In this document: positions 19,632-28,101 of the stretch, one piece after another | Numbering within the stretch: the stretch's first letter is position 1 | Layout: each line of letters begins with the position of its first letter | NCBI GenBank assembly: GCA_020847175.1 | Contig: JADLCM010000031.1 | Span: 1-64,000 of the forward strand | Source of the DNA: Phycisphaerales bacterium | Lineage (GTDB): Bacteria; Planctomycetota; Phycisphaerae; Phycisphaerales; UBA1924 | Direction: 5' to 3' | DNA: 64,000 nucleotides | Position numbers and translations under genes: made by a program | The notes under the pieces: generated by a model | Told to the model about the DNA's origin: nothing | The model's input: the letters and a program-made list of their open reading frames with translations, nothing else | Database searches by the model: none

Positions 19632-19681
19632 CCCGCCAGGCCGCTCGCTCGCGATGACCTTGCCCGTCGCGTCGCCGCGCT

Positions 19682-21391
19682 TCACGCCGGGCTGATCTCG
19701 CCGAGCGGGAACGTGCCTTCTCGCACCGCGCGGCGGACGTCAGCGAGTTTCATCATCGACGATTTCGCCGCCCCGCCCTGCGTCACGAGTCCGCCACCCA
19801 CCATCTCGGGCGAGGCGGGGGTGTCGTACAGGTCCTGCCAGCAGATGCTGTGCACGTAGGGCTTGGCGGCGAGCACGGCGACCGCGTGGGCGAGCCAGTC
19901 GGCCTGGAGAGCATCGGTCCAGGGAGCCCGCCAGCGGCCGGGTTCGAGTCGCCCGTCCGCCCCCGTGCGCGGCTCCCCGGGCTTCGCGCCGTCGCCCGCC
20001 GGCGCGGCGACGGGCGCGCTCGGCGCGCCCAGGGCGGTCACGAGCAGCGGGCGTTCGAGTTCGGCAAGACGGTCCATGAGGGCCGAAACGGTCATGAGGT
20101 CGCGGACCGCCTGCCCGGGGCGGGGCTGCCCCGTCTGCACGCGCACGCCAAAGGCATCCACCGGGATGGCGGCCTGGTTGACGAGGTCGGCGTAGAGCGT
20201 GCCGGGGACGCTCCGCCGGCTCGTGGCGTAATACTCGCCCCACGGCTGGGTGAGCTCCACAACGACATTGGCCTGCGGGTGCAACTTGCGGACCAGGAGC
20301 ACGCAATGGCGCGTCAGGTCCATGATCTGCTCAAAGCCCATGGAAAAGTGCGAGTTGACGTGCAGCCCCGAGACCACGGTCCAGCGACGCACCGTGCGCC
20401 GGTAGCGCGTCACCACCTGCTTGACGTGCTCAAGAGCGAGCTCTCGAAGCGTCTCGTAGTCATTCTCCCAGATATACAGCCATTCCGGAACGCACGGCGG
20501 GCGAAAGTCGATGATCGGCCCCGCCGCGACGGGCATCTTCGCGGTGCGCACCGCCCACTCGATCCAGCGGTCCGTGCCCGCGAAGGAATACTTGCCCTCG
20601 GTCGGTTCGAGATCGCTCCATCGCATCGGCATGGTGATGAAGTCGCACGCGCCCGCGACGACGCGCCCGAGCGCCTCGGAGAACACCGCCGGCCCCACCG
20701 CGCAACCGATGAGTGGTTTGCCCGGGAGCATGACCCCGGTGGTGCCCGGCACAAGCACCGGGGCCCCTTCGGGGGGGCGCTCGCCCTGCACGCGCTCGTA
20801 GTGGGCGCAGGCGCGCCCGTACGTCTCTCCGTTCATGCGTGACGGCCACTGGCGCCGGGCATGGAGCAGCGCGAGGTGCTCGCCCGCGTCGAATGCCCGG
20901 AGCAGCGCCTGCCACGCGAGTGTTTCCGGTTCATCGGGGGCCTCGCCCGAGTGCACCGCCCCACGGCGCTGCGCAACCAGCGCCCGGGTAAATGCCTGGC
21001 GCGCGCCCTCGAACTTCTGAGCGCTCGAATCTTCGGGTGCGAGGTCGAACAGCCCCCACTCCTCCAGCTTGGTCATCACTTGCATGGTGCGCTTGCGGGC
21101 CAGTTCGAGCGCCAGCGAATACGGCTCCGTCCTGTGGGGGAGAAGGCAGGTGGTCAGCGTGACCTTTCCGAGGCTCGTCCCGCCCTCGCCGCACATCGCG
21201 GCGATCGCGTCCAGGTCAATCTGCACGCTCAGGCCCGCGGCGTCGGTGTTGGATGACTCCGCGATGAGTCGTCCCGGCTCGGTGCGGAACTCCGCCACGA
21301 AGGGGGTTTCATCGGGTCCGAAGATGTACTGCTGCGCCGGGTTCCTCCCGCGAGCGGCTTCGGCCTGGGTTGAGAGTTCGAAGACCAGCAT
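19682..21391 (-). CDS. GH10-fold protein lacking both catalytic glutamates
   Basis: 569 residues from the ATG at 21391. Residues about 1-220 form an N-terminal domain of unknown type. From about 228 the chain follows a GH10 xylanase barrel: FITMPMRWSDLEPTEGKYSF, GPIIDFRPPCVPEW, RRWTVVSGLHVNSHF, HPQANVVVEL, VDAFGVRVQTG, PLLVTALGAP, and SICWQDLYDTP. The acid/base Glu of the usual WDVVNE is replaced (WTVVSG, 337-342), and the nucleophile Glu of ITELD is replaced (VTALG, 451-455). Retaining xylanase activity is therefore unlikely. There is no signal peptide. It is more likely a carbohydrate-binding or regulatory pseudoenzyme, unless other residues substitute. Confidence 0.7.
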   Translation of the reverse strand: MLVFELSTQAEAARGRNPAQQYIFGPDETPFVAEFRTEPGRLIAESSNTDAAGLSVQIDLDAIAAMCGEGGTSLGKVTLTTCLLPHRTEPYSLALELARKRTMQVMTKLEEWGLFDLAPEDSSAQKFEGARQAFTRALVAQRRGAVHSGEAPDEPETLAWQALLRAFDAGEHLALLHARRQWPSRMNGETYGRACAHYERVQGERPPEGAPVLVPGTTGVMLPGKPLIGCAVGPAVFSEALGRVVAGACDFITMPMRWSDLEPTEGKYSFAGTDRWIEWAVRTAKMPVAAGPIIDFRPPCVPEWLYIWENDYETLRELALEHVKQVVTRYRRTVRRWTVVSGLHVNSHFSMGFEQIMDLTRHCVLLVRKLHPQANVVVELTQPWGEYYATSRRSVPGTLYADLVNQAAIPVDAFGVRVQTGQPRPGQAVRDLMTVSALMDRLAELERPLLVTALGAPSAPVAAPAGDGAKPGEPRTGADGRLEPGRWRAPWTDALQADWLAHAVAVLAAKPYVHSICWQDLYDTPASPEMVGGGLVTQGGAAKSSMMKLADVRRAVREGTFPLGEISPA

Positions 21392-21519
21392 GAACCGTGC
21401 CGCGCTCCCGGAAGTGGAGGGAGCATATGGCGCAAGGGGGGGTCTGTGCAGGGAGCGCGCGTGACTGGCGGACGCGGGCCGCGCAGGCCCGGCGATCGGG
21501 CACGCAGGACCCGAGACTC

Positions 21520-21525
21520 TACGAT
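21520..21525 (+). promoter_or_regulatory. Putative -10 box for leaderless purC
   Basis: TACGAT, then 6 nt (GGCACC), then the ATG at 21532. No Shine-Dalgarno is present. Confidence 0.5.
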
Positions 21526-21531
21526 GGCACC

Positions 21532-22467
21532 ATGACCACGCGCCCATCAGAGGCTGACTTGGGAACCCGCGCTCCGCTCTTGCGGAGCGCCCTTCCCTTT
21601 CCCCGGCGCGAGGGCAAGGTCCGCGACATCTACGACCTGCCCGACGGGTGCCTCCTCATCGTCGCCAGCGACCGCATCAGCGCCTTCGATGTCGTCATGC
21701 CCACGCCGATCCCCGGCAAGGGCGAGATCCTGACGCGGCTCGCGTGTTTCTGGCTGCGCTGGATCGAAGCCAAGGGCCTCTCCGGCACCCACCTGCTCAG
21801 CGACGACGCCGCGGACATCCCGGGGGTTCCCCCCGAGGCAAATGCAACGCTGCGGGGGCGCGTGATGCTCGCGCGCCGGTGCCGCGTCGTGCCCATCGAG
21901 TGCGTCGTCCGGGGGTATCTGGAGGGATCCGGGTGGAAGGAGTACCAGGCGACGGGCGCGGTGTGCGGCGTGCGCCTGCCCGCCGGCCTGCGCCAGTGCG
22001 ACCGCCTGCCCGAGCCGATCTTCACGCCCGCGACCAAGGAGGAGGTCGGCACGCACGACGAGAATGTCTCGTTTGAGCAGGCAAGCGCTCGCGTGGGAGA
22101 ACCCTTGATGCGCCGGCTCCGCGAGGTCTCGCTCGCGATCTATCGCGCCGCCGCGGCCCACGCGCTCGCCCGCGGCATCATCATCGCCGACACGAAGTTT
22201 GAGTTCGGCATTCCCGAGGGAGGATCCGACCCCATTCTCATCGATGAGGCCCTCACCCCGGACAGCTCGCGGTTCTGGCCCGCGGCGGACTACGCCCCCG
22301 GGCGCGCCCAGCGCAGCTTTGACAAGCAGTTCGTGCGGGAGTTCCTGGAAGACCTGGTCCGGCGCGGCGTGTGGAACAAGACGCCCCCGGGGCCCGATCT
22401 CCCCGATGAGGTCGTGCGCGGCACGCTGGAACGCTACCGCGCCGCGGCCCAAGGCCTGATGGACTGA
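21532..22467 (+). CDS. purC: Phosphoribosylaminoimidazole-succinocarboxamide synthase
   Basis: 311 residues, the eukaryote-like long form. It joins aspartate to CAIR with ATP in purine synthesis. Marks are PRREGKVRDIYDLPDG, VASDRISAFDVVMPTPIPGKG, the SAICAR signature CVVRGYLEGSGWKEYQATG, and ADTKFEFGIPEGG with LIDEALTPDSSRFW. The start at 21532 fits the family and a TACGAT box six nt upstream; the longer frame to 21397 would run into the divergent GH10-fold gene. Confidence 0.96.
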   Translation: MTTRPSEADLGTRAPLLRSALPFPRREGKVRDIYDLPDGCLLIVASDRISAFDVVMPTPIPGKGEILTRLACFWLRWIEAKGLSGTHLLSDDAADIPGVPPEANATLRGRVMLARRCRVVPIECVVRGYLEGSGWKEYQATGAVCGVRLPAGLRQCDRLPEPIFTPATKEEVGTHDENVSFEQASARVGEPLMRRLREVSLAIYRAAAAHALARGIIIADTKFEFGIPEGGSDPILIDEALTPDSSRFWPAADYAPGRAQRSFDKQFVREFLEDLVRRGVWNKTPPGPDLPDEVVRGTLERYRAAAQGLMD

Positions 22468-22510
22468 GACGGACCGCCAACGCCCGCGACCCACCAGTCT
22501 CCTTCCGCTC

Positions 22511-22651
22511 GGGTGCCCGCAGTCCGCCGGCCCGGCGGCGAGACTGCGGTCTTCCTCCCTCCTCCCGGAACGCGAGCGGGCGCGGTCAATCCGCGACCGA
22601 AGGAACGGAACGCCGCAGTCGCGCGTCAGAGCACGCGGACTGCGGGCACCC
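22511..22651. repeat. 141-bp palindromic repeat unit, copy A
   Basis: It begins GGGTGCCCGCAGTCCGC and ends with the exact reverse complement GCGGACTGCGGGCACCC (17-bp perfect terminal inverted repeats). An inner pair ACTGCGG/CCGCAGT follows the same symmetry. It is almost identical to copy C and lies 42 bp past the 3' end of the HUH transposase gene. Confidence 0.9.
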
Positions 22652-22693
22652 GAGAGATGAGACGCGCCGAATGAGGGCCCGGATCACCCGATT

Positions 22694-23263
22694 TCACAAA
22701 CGACCACCGCTTTCGCCCGCCTCTGCGTCCGCCGGCAACTGGGGTCTTCGAGGCGGCAGCGGGTCCAACTCCAGCACGCTCGGCAACTTCGCGTACCAGC
22801 GCGCTGAAGACCACTCCCAGTCCTCCGGGCGATCGGCGAGCCCTCGCTCCACCGGGTTTCGGTGCATGTAGTTCAGCTTCTCGGCGAACTCCTGGTCGCT
22901 GAAGATGTTTCGGTCATAGCCGCCTCCCCGCTGCCAGAAGCGATGACCAGTCTCCGTCGCAATCGTCTCAAGTCGCCGATCTTCGTTCCGCTTCCATTCC
23001 TCACACACCTTCTGGGCGACGCGCCGCTTGATCGCATGCAGGACTTCCGGCACCGGGTGATGCGGCAGGCACGGCCATACGAGAAGATGCACATGCTCCG
23101 GCATCGCGACCCAGCCGTACAGGTGACACCTGAACCGCGCCCGCGCCGCGGCCAACTCGGACACAAGGCAGTCCTTGGCGAGCCGGTCAGCGAGCAGCGG
23201 AAGCCGTCCGGAGCAGGAGAACGTCAGGAAGCGCGCGTGGTTCGGCTCCTCGAAGCGACGCAT
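22694..23263 (-). CDS. REP-associated tyrosine transposase (Y1/HUH family)
   Basis: 189 residues from the ATG at 23263. The HUH metal motif is MPEHVHLLVW (H57, H59). The downstream helix carries FSDQEFAEKLNYMHRNPVER; Tyr132 in it is a candidate catalytic tyrosine. The YxHxNPVxRGL string is typical of RAYT proteins, domesticated IS200/IS605 relatives that process REP palindromes. Three 141-bp palindromic units flank it within 1.3 kb, which supports the assignment. It appears intact. Confidence 0.88.
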   Translation of the reverse strand: MRRFEEPNHARFLTFSCSGRLPLLADRLAKDCLVSELAAARARFRCHLYGWVAMPEHVHLLVWPCLPHHPVPEVLHAIKRRVAQKVCEEWKRNEDRRLETIATETGHRFWQRGGGYDRNIFSDQEFAEKLNYMHRNPVERGLADRPEDWEWSSARWYAKLPSVLELDPLPPRRPQLPADAEAGESGGRL

Positions 23264-23427
23264 TCTGACACCGATTCGAGCCACACGCGCGAGTGTACCG
23301 CTCGGCGGGAGACCACACCCGACCACCGCGCTTTGCGTACCGCGCTTCGGCGGTCTGGCGATCTCCCTTCGCGCGGCCGATGTCCCTCCGCCCGGGTGCC
23401 CGTGCGTCGCCGACTTCCCCTCCGCTC

Positions 23428-23568
23428 GGGTGCCCGCAGTCCGCCGGCCCGGCGGCGAGACTGCGGTCTTCCCCTTTCCTGCCGGACCTCGAACAGGCGC
23501 GTCCAACAAGAGATCGAAGGAACGGAACGCCGCAGTCGCGCGTCAGAGCACGCGGACTGCGGGCACCC
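23428..23568. repeat. 141-bp palindromic repeat unit, copy B
   Basis: Same length and the same 17-bp terminal inverted repeats as copies A and C. The central 50 bp differ (for example CTTCCCCTTTCCTGCCGG in place of CTTCCTCCCTCCTCCCGG). Just after it a 19-bp direct repeat occurs twice (23565-23583 and 23597-23615, one mismatch). The 675-bp stretch 23264-23938 holds copies B and C, this repeat and a terminator, and no credible gene. Confidence 0.9.
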
Positions 23569-23663
23569 CGACAAGGGAGTGACGCTGTCACTCACTACCC
23601 CGACAAGGGAGCGACCACGGCCAACCACCAGCGGGTCCATCTTCAGCGCGTCCAGCTTCGGCC

Positions 23664-23804
23664 GGGTGCCCGCAGTCCGCCGGCCCGGCGGCGAGACTGC
23701 GGTCTTCCTCCCTCCTCCCGGAACGCGAGCGGGCGCGGTCAATCCGCGACCGAAGGAACGGGACGCCGCAGTCGCGCGTCAGAGCACGCGGACTGCGGGC
23801 ACCC
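23664..23804. repeat. 141-bp palindromic repeat unit, copy C
   Basis: Same 17-bp terminal inverted repeats. The interior matches copy A over nearly the whole length; I see one substitution (GGAACG to GGGACG). Exact conservation of the 141-bp length in all three copies points to movement or maintenance as a unit. Confidence 0.9.
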
Positions 23805-23813
23805 GGCAAATAA

Positions 23814-23855
23814 TTCCTCAAACGACAAGCCCGGCGGATTGCTCCGCCGGGCCTG
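23814..23855 (-). terminator. Terminator hairpin of beta-helix gene, 42-bp repeat copy 1
   Basis: A 10-bp stem (23829-23838 with 23843-23852) has a GCAA tetraloop on the minus strand, followed by TTGTCGTTTG. It lies 84 bp past the stop of the gene at 23939. All 42 bp are identical to 26934-26975. Confidence 0.75.
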
Positions 23856-23938
23856 GGTCCATCAGAGTTCGGGATCGGGGCGCCCGGGTCGTGTCATGCG
23901 GCGTGCGGGCCTGCGCGGCGGACCCACCTCGCCCCGAA

Positions 23939-26863
23939 TCACGAAGATGGCTGGCAATCGGCAAACCTGTCGAGATAGAAGAAAAAGTCGCTAGTGTCCA
24001 AAATGCCGTCTGGAATCCCATAGGTGGGATCGTTCGGATCCGACGAGCCGGTAAGGTCAGCATCGCTCACGTCGCCTCCCACAAACCGATCTAAGAAGTA
24101 GAAGAAATCATCAATATCCACATCGCCATCCGGAAAGCCGTATGATGGATCGTTGGGATCCGAAGAACCTGTCAGGTCTGCATAGCAACGGAACTCAAAT
24201 GCACCAAGATCGACCACGTTCGCTTGATCCTGTTGCGGGTCGCAGTCAACCGGTCCTCCCGCGATCCCGCTGTTGGCAGAAGGGTGGTCAAGGAACCGAC
24301 TGAACCCAACACCTTCGATGTCGTACGGAGGCATCTCATCCGGGCACATGTCACCATCTTCATCGAGCACGTCACGGGCAGCGACTTCGCTCGACGCGCC
24401 CGCATCGATCGCGGGTGACTGAGCGCGCAACCGAAGATCGTACGTGCCCCAAAACTCCGGGGTCACATCAATATTGCACCCACATGTGATGCCCGGCACT
24501 AATACGCATCCACAAGCGTTCCACGGGTAATCCTGAGGCGGGTACACACAGTTCTGACTGCCGGGAGGAACACAGGCGGCGTGCTGAATCAGGCTGAACG
24601 CAACATCTGACGACAGCCCTGGAAGCGCTGCAACCATGTTTGTGTTTCCCACACTGTTGTCCCATAGAATGCAGTTGCGAAGTATTACACCCGAGCAGTT
24701 GGCCGCTGGCTCGCACCCGAACCAAGTACCGCACACCGGATACCTTGACTGACACAGCGCTGGCTCGCGATGATCAAGAATCTTGTTGCCTGCGATTGTG
24801 CAATTCTCAATCCGGGGTGCGTTTTCCGGGAGGGTCGCCAAGTAATCGAAAAAGAACACAGCACCCTGCAACTCGGGATGATTCGGATGGGTCGATGAAT
24901 CGCAGGACGCTTCCCCAATTTCGAGAGACGCACAATCAAGATAGTCCTCGTGGTAGCTTTGGCAGATGTTCCCGCGGAACACAGAACCAAACACCCTAAG
25001 ATTGCCGCCGTTGTCTCCGAGGGCCAGGATCGCTCCGCCCCGAACAGCTGGATTCACAACAGTTCCGCCGCCGGTGCCAACCGTATCATCTGGAGTGTCC
25101 ATCACACAAGGGTCGCCGCCCAAGAGACCGCCGCCGCCGCCACCGCCACCGCCACCGCCACCGAGCCGCCAGGGCTTTGCCACATTGTCATAAAATCGAG
25201 AGTTCATGATATGCGTTGTGCCGCCCCCCTCAAGACCAATCGCCCCGCCCGCTTGCGCAGAATTCTCCCGAAACACGCATCGAGTAATCATTGGCCCCGC
25301 GCTTTGCTCATTTCCCAGGAATAGCGCGCCCCCGTACGACCGAGACGTGTTACCTACAAACTCCGAAGCACTGATGACGGCCGGAGAACCACTGATTGCC
25401 CCTCCCAAACGGGCCGCCCGGTTGCCCTCAAAGCGACAGTTCGTTATCACGCCTCGAGTTGTATCGATTGCGCCCCCTTGAATCACTGGCGACCCTGCAA
25501 GGAGCACGTCGAGCGCTTCGTCTCGTACGGCACCGTTCTCCACGAACGTGCACGCATCAATCAACGGCGGCCTCTCGCCCGAGGGCGTCGTCAATATGAA
25601 CACGGCGCCCCCTTCGCCGGACACCTGCTCTCGAATGTGGCTGCGGTTCCACTTGAATGTGCTTGTCCGAACATCGATCGCATTCAGTATCTGAAGGCAG
25701 AAGAGCGCACCACCATGACGTGCGACATTGTCCTGAAAATAGGCGTTTTCTATGACGAGGTCGCCAAGACAGTCAAAAAACACTGCTCCCCCCGCCGACG
25801 CATTGATGCCCTCAGTCGTGCGGTTGCGCACGAACCTCGTAGGATGCGCAACATTGGTGGCAGTGACGGTCAAGTTATTGCCGCGCGTGCCAGACACGGC
25901 AATCGCACCGCCTCCCACCGCCGTTGTGCCGCTCGAGAATAGACCAATCGCGGCATTGGACTTGTTGCCGCAGAATGAGCAATCGACAACGACGATCTGC
26001 CCGAGCAATTCGTTGCCCAGGAGCGGTGGCAAGTTGTCGCGAACTGCCAAAGCGCCGCCAGCCGTATGGCAACTGTTTGAAGCAGGATCTTCGTCGAGGT
26101 TGACCGGCGGGATCCCATCGCATTTCTCGGTGTCAAGCCACTCGAACGCAACACGACTCAAAGTGACAGAGTGCGGCGCTTGAGTCGCGCAGTTGTACAG
26201 TAGAACCGCGCCTCCGCCTAGGTGCGTAGTCAATCCCCAGTTACTTGAGGTGTCATACGCCGCGAGACCGTTGTCCTCGAAGCGTGTGTTCGAGACAATC
26301 GCCGTGTCAACTTCCGCCATCAGCAAGCCACCCCCGCCGGTCGCAAGCAACGAGGCCGTTGGAGTCGTGTCGATTCGCCCTCCGATCACGCGGAATCCAT
26401 CGAACACGATGTCCGTGATACGGGACGGCCCTCCGCTTGCAGGCTCAACTGTGACGACATGAATGGATGCTTCGTCCGGTCCTGTGCCATCAGTGTCACG
26501 GCCGTCCAATACTGTGTTTTCACGCGATCCCGCCCTGCCCTGCACCGTCGTCTCAACGCCGGTGAACCCTCCATAGAGATGAACATGACTACGAGACACC
26601 CGGAAGGTCTTCTGCGCAGATTGCGTGATGATGGGCGCATAGACCCCTTCAGCGACCCAAATCTCAGTTGGGGTGGTCGCGCCATTGGCCACGGCAAGCG
26701 CGGCGTCCAATGTCTGGAATGCGGCTTGCCAAGATGTGCCGTCGCCTCCAGGCGCCGCGTCTTCGTTCACGAAGATCACGTCTGCACTTGCGGGAAGCGG
26801 GCTCATCGCAGCAAGCACGAGCATTAGCGGGGAGCGATCGCGACGCAACTTTCGGCGACTCAT
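23939..26863 (-). CDS. Secreted right-handed beta-helix protein with C-terminal dockerin-like repeats
   Basis: 974 residues. A signal peptide (about 1-27, ending SPLPASA) is followed by VIFVNEDAAPGGDGTSWQ, the usual entry to a Pmp/parallel beta-helix domain. Many degenerate helix turns come next, of the form GGAI, GGALFL or NCRFEGNRAARLGGAI. A run of 12 Gly lies near the middle. The last 80 residues hold two near-copies of DLTGSSDPNDP(S/T)YG, each followed by an acidic EF-hand-like loop (DGDVDIDDFFYFLDRF and DGILDTSDFFFYLDRF), like type I dockerins. Base composition is clearly lower in GC than the neighbours. It is probably an adhesin or surface protein; the ligand is unknown. Confidence 0.88.
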   Translation of the reverse strand: MSRRKLRRDRSPLMLVLAAMSPLPASADVIFVNEDAAPGGDGTSWQAAFQTLDAALAVANGATTPTEIWVAEGVYAPIITQSAQKTFRVSRSHVHLYGGFTGVETTVQGRAGSRENTVLDGRDTDGTGPDEASIHVVTVEPASGGPSRITDIVFDGFRVIGGRIDTTPTASLLATGGGGLLMAEVDTAIVSNTRFEDNGLAAYDTSSNWGLTTHLGGGAVLLYNCATQAPHSVTLSRVAFEWLDTEKCDGIPPVNLDEDPASNSCHTAGGALAVRDNLPPLLGNELLGQIVVVDCSFCGNKSNAAIGLFSSGTTAVGGGAIAVSGTRGNNLTVTATNVAHPTRFVRNRTTEGINASAGGAVFFDCLGDLVIENAYFQDNVARHGGALFCLQILNAIDVRTSTFKWNRSHIREQVSGEGGAVFILTTPSGERPPLIDACTFVENGAVRDEALDVLLAGSPVIQGGAIDTTRGVITNCRFEGNRAARLGGAISGSPAVISASEFVGNTSRSYGGALFLGNEQSAGPMITRCVFRENSAQAGGAIGLEGGGTTHIMNSRFYDNVAKPWRLGGGGGGGGGGGGLLGGDPCVMDTPDDTVGTGGGTVVNPAVRGGAILALGDNGGNLRVFGSVFRGNICQSYHEDYLDCASLEIGEASCDSSTHPNHPELQGAVFFFDYLATLPENAPRIENCTIAGNKILDHREPALCQSRYPVCGTWFGCEPAANCSGVILRNCILWDNSVGNTNMVAALPGLSSDVAFSLIQHAACVPPGSQNCVYPPQDYPWNACGCVLVPGITCGCNIDVTPEFWGTYDLRLRAQSPAIDAGASSEVAARDVLDEDGDMCPDEMPPYDIEGVGFSRFLDHPSANSGIAGGPVDCDPQQDQANVVDLGAFEFRCYADLTGSSDPNDPSYGFPDGDVDIDDFFYFLDRFVGGDVSDADLTGSSDPNDPTYGIPDGILDTSDFFFYLDRFADCQPSS
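25128..25163. repeat. CCG/CCACCG simple repeat inside beta-helix gene
   Basis: About 36 bp of (CCG)n then (CCACCG)n on the plus strand, coding the poly-Gly run of the beta-helix protein. Length changes by three bases would keep the frame and alter a surface-protein linker. Confidence 0.85.
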
Positions 26864-26933
26864 CGGTGTCTCCTAAGGCTATGGGAAGTAGGACATTCTA
26901 CTTGTCCAAAGGTTCCCTGGTCAAGACAATCAG

Positions 26934-26975
26934 TTCCTCAAACGACAAGCCCGGCGGATTGCTCCGCCGGGCCTG
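26934..26975 (-). terminator. Terminator hairpin of prepilin gene, 42-bp repeat copy 2
   Basis: Identical over 42 bp to 23814-23855: the same 10-bp stem, GCAA loop and T-rich tail on the minus strand. It lies 92 bp beyond the prepilin-type gene stop. The two copies are exactly 3120 bp apart and bracket the beta-helix gene. Confidence 0.75.
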
Positions 26976-27066
26976 CGTGAGTCATTGATCCTGGGGTGCA
27001 ATGCCTTCGCGGTCAAACGGACGCCGCGTCGGCGGGCGCCCCCCGGGTCAAGCGCTGCGTCTCTAT

Positions 27067-28101
27067 TTAGTCATAGAAGGGGCGGATGTTGATGGAGCGG
27101 GCCGAAGCGCTCACCGTGCCGGTGATCTGCCGCCCGTAGGAACGGAGCAGCGCGTTGCGGTTGTTGTTGGTCGCGCTGCCGATGTTGGTGCTCTCTGAGT
27201 TCGCCGGAATCGGAATGCGGGTGCGGTCATTCTCGTTGGCGAAGACGTTGTCGGCGCGCGAGCGGTCGCGGGCGTTGGTGATGCCCGTGAACGAGAACTG
27301 CAAGTCATCGGGGTTGGGCTGCGTCTCGAAGATCACGCGGTTGTCGTTGTAGGCGATGTTGCCTTCCCACTTCACGCGGCTGCCGTGGATGAGCAGCGTG
27401 TTGCTGTTGAGGCCGACGGGGGTGTCGTACCCCGGGCCGATCGCCGCAGTGTCAGGCAGGAGGTCCCACGCGTCGGAGATATTGCTCGACGGAGCGACGT
27501 AAGAGGGGCCACGGTTGCCGAGGGCGGTGTGGCTGCTGCTGGAGGAGTCGCGCCAGAGTTCGTTGCGCCGGGCGCCGAACGGAATGGCGTGGGCGTAGGA
27601 GAAGTGAGCCTCGCCCACCTGCTCGCGGGTGCCGAGGGCGGTGTCGCCGGCGTGGCCGCGGAAGGAGGGGTCCCAGAGCGCGCGGGGGCGGTTGACCGCC
27701 GTGTCGGGCTCGCTGGTCATGTAGTTCTCGAAGTTGACGATGGGGCCGGCCTCGGCGGGGCTGACGCAGAGCTGGGTGGGCACGGAGCCGTTCCAGATGA
27801 GCAGCGAGAAGATGTTGCCGGTGGAGTCGAGGAAGAGGGCGTTGTTGGGGTTGGCAACCTGGCCGACGTCAAGGGTGTAGGCGTCCTTGTCCTGCTCGCT
27901 GGGCAGGGGGAACTTCTCCTTGTTCTGGTTGGCCCACTGGACCATGGACTGGTGGATGCCGCGGATCTGGCTGGCGTCCTTCATCTGGCGGGCCGTCTGG
28001 CGCGCCTTTCCGAGGGCCGGCAGCAGGATGCCGATGAGCAGCGCGATAATCGCGATGACCACCAGCAGTTCGATGAGGGTGAAACCCTTACGACGAGTCA
28101 T
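27067..28101 (-). CDS. Type II secretion/type IV pilin-like prepilin protein
   Basis: 344 residues from ATG 28101, which has a perfect AGGAGG site 8 nt upstream. The N-terminus MTRRKGFTLIELLVVIAIIA, then a stretch ending LLPAL, is a class III prepilin leader; cleavage is expected after Gly6, leaving methylated Phe. The rest is a large Ser/Asn-rich globular domain. Planctomycetes carry many such proteins, mostly of unknown role, thought to be pseudopilins. No secretion-system genes are adjacent. Confidence 0.88.
   Translation of the reverse strand: MTRRKGFTLIELLVVIAIIALLIGILLPALGKARQTARQMKDASQIRGIHQSMVQWANQNKEKFPLPSEQDKDAYTLDVGQVANPNNALFLDSTGNIFSLLIWNGSVPTQLCVSPAEAGPIVNFENYMTSEPDTAVNRPRALWDPSFRGHAGDTALGTREQVGEAHFSYAHAIPFGARRNELWRDSSSSSHTALGNRGPSYVAPSSNISDAWDLLPDTAAIGPGYDTPVGLNSNTLLIHGSRVKWEGNIAYNDNRVIFETQPNPDDLQFSFTGITNARDRSRADNVFANENDRTRIPIPANSESTNIGSATNNNRNALLRSYGRQITGTVSASARSINIRPFYD

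Noticed and set aside
22511-23804. Repeats near 22.5-23.8 kb considered as a CRISPR array
   Set aside because: Only three units, each palindromic and 141 bp long, with unequal spacing and no cas genes; a RAYT gene sits among them.
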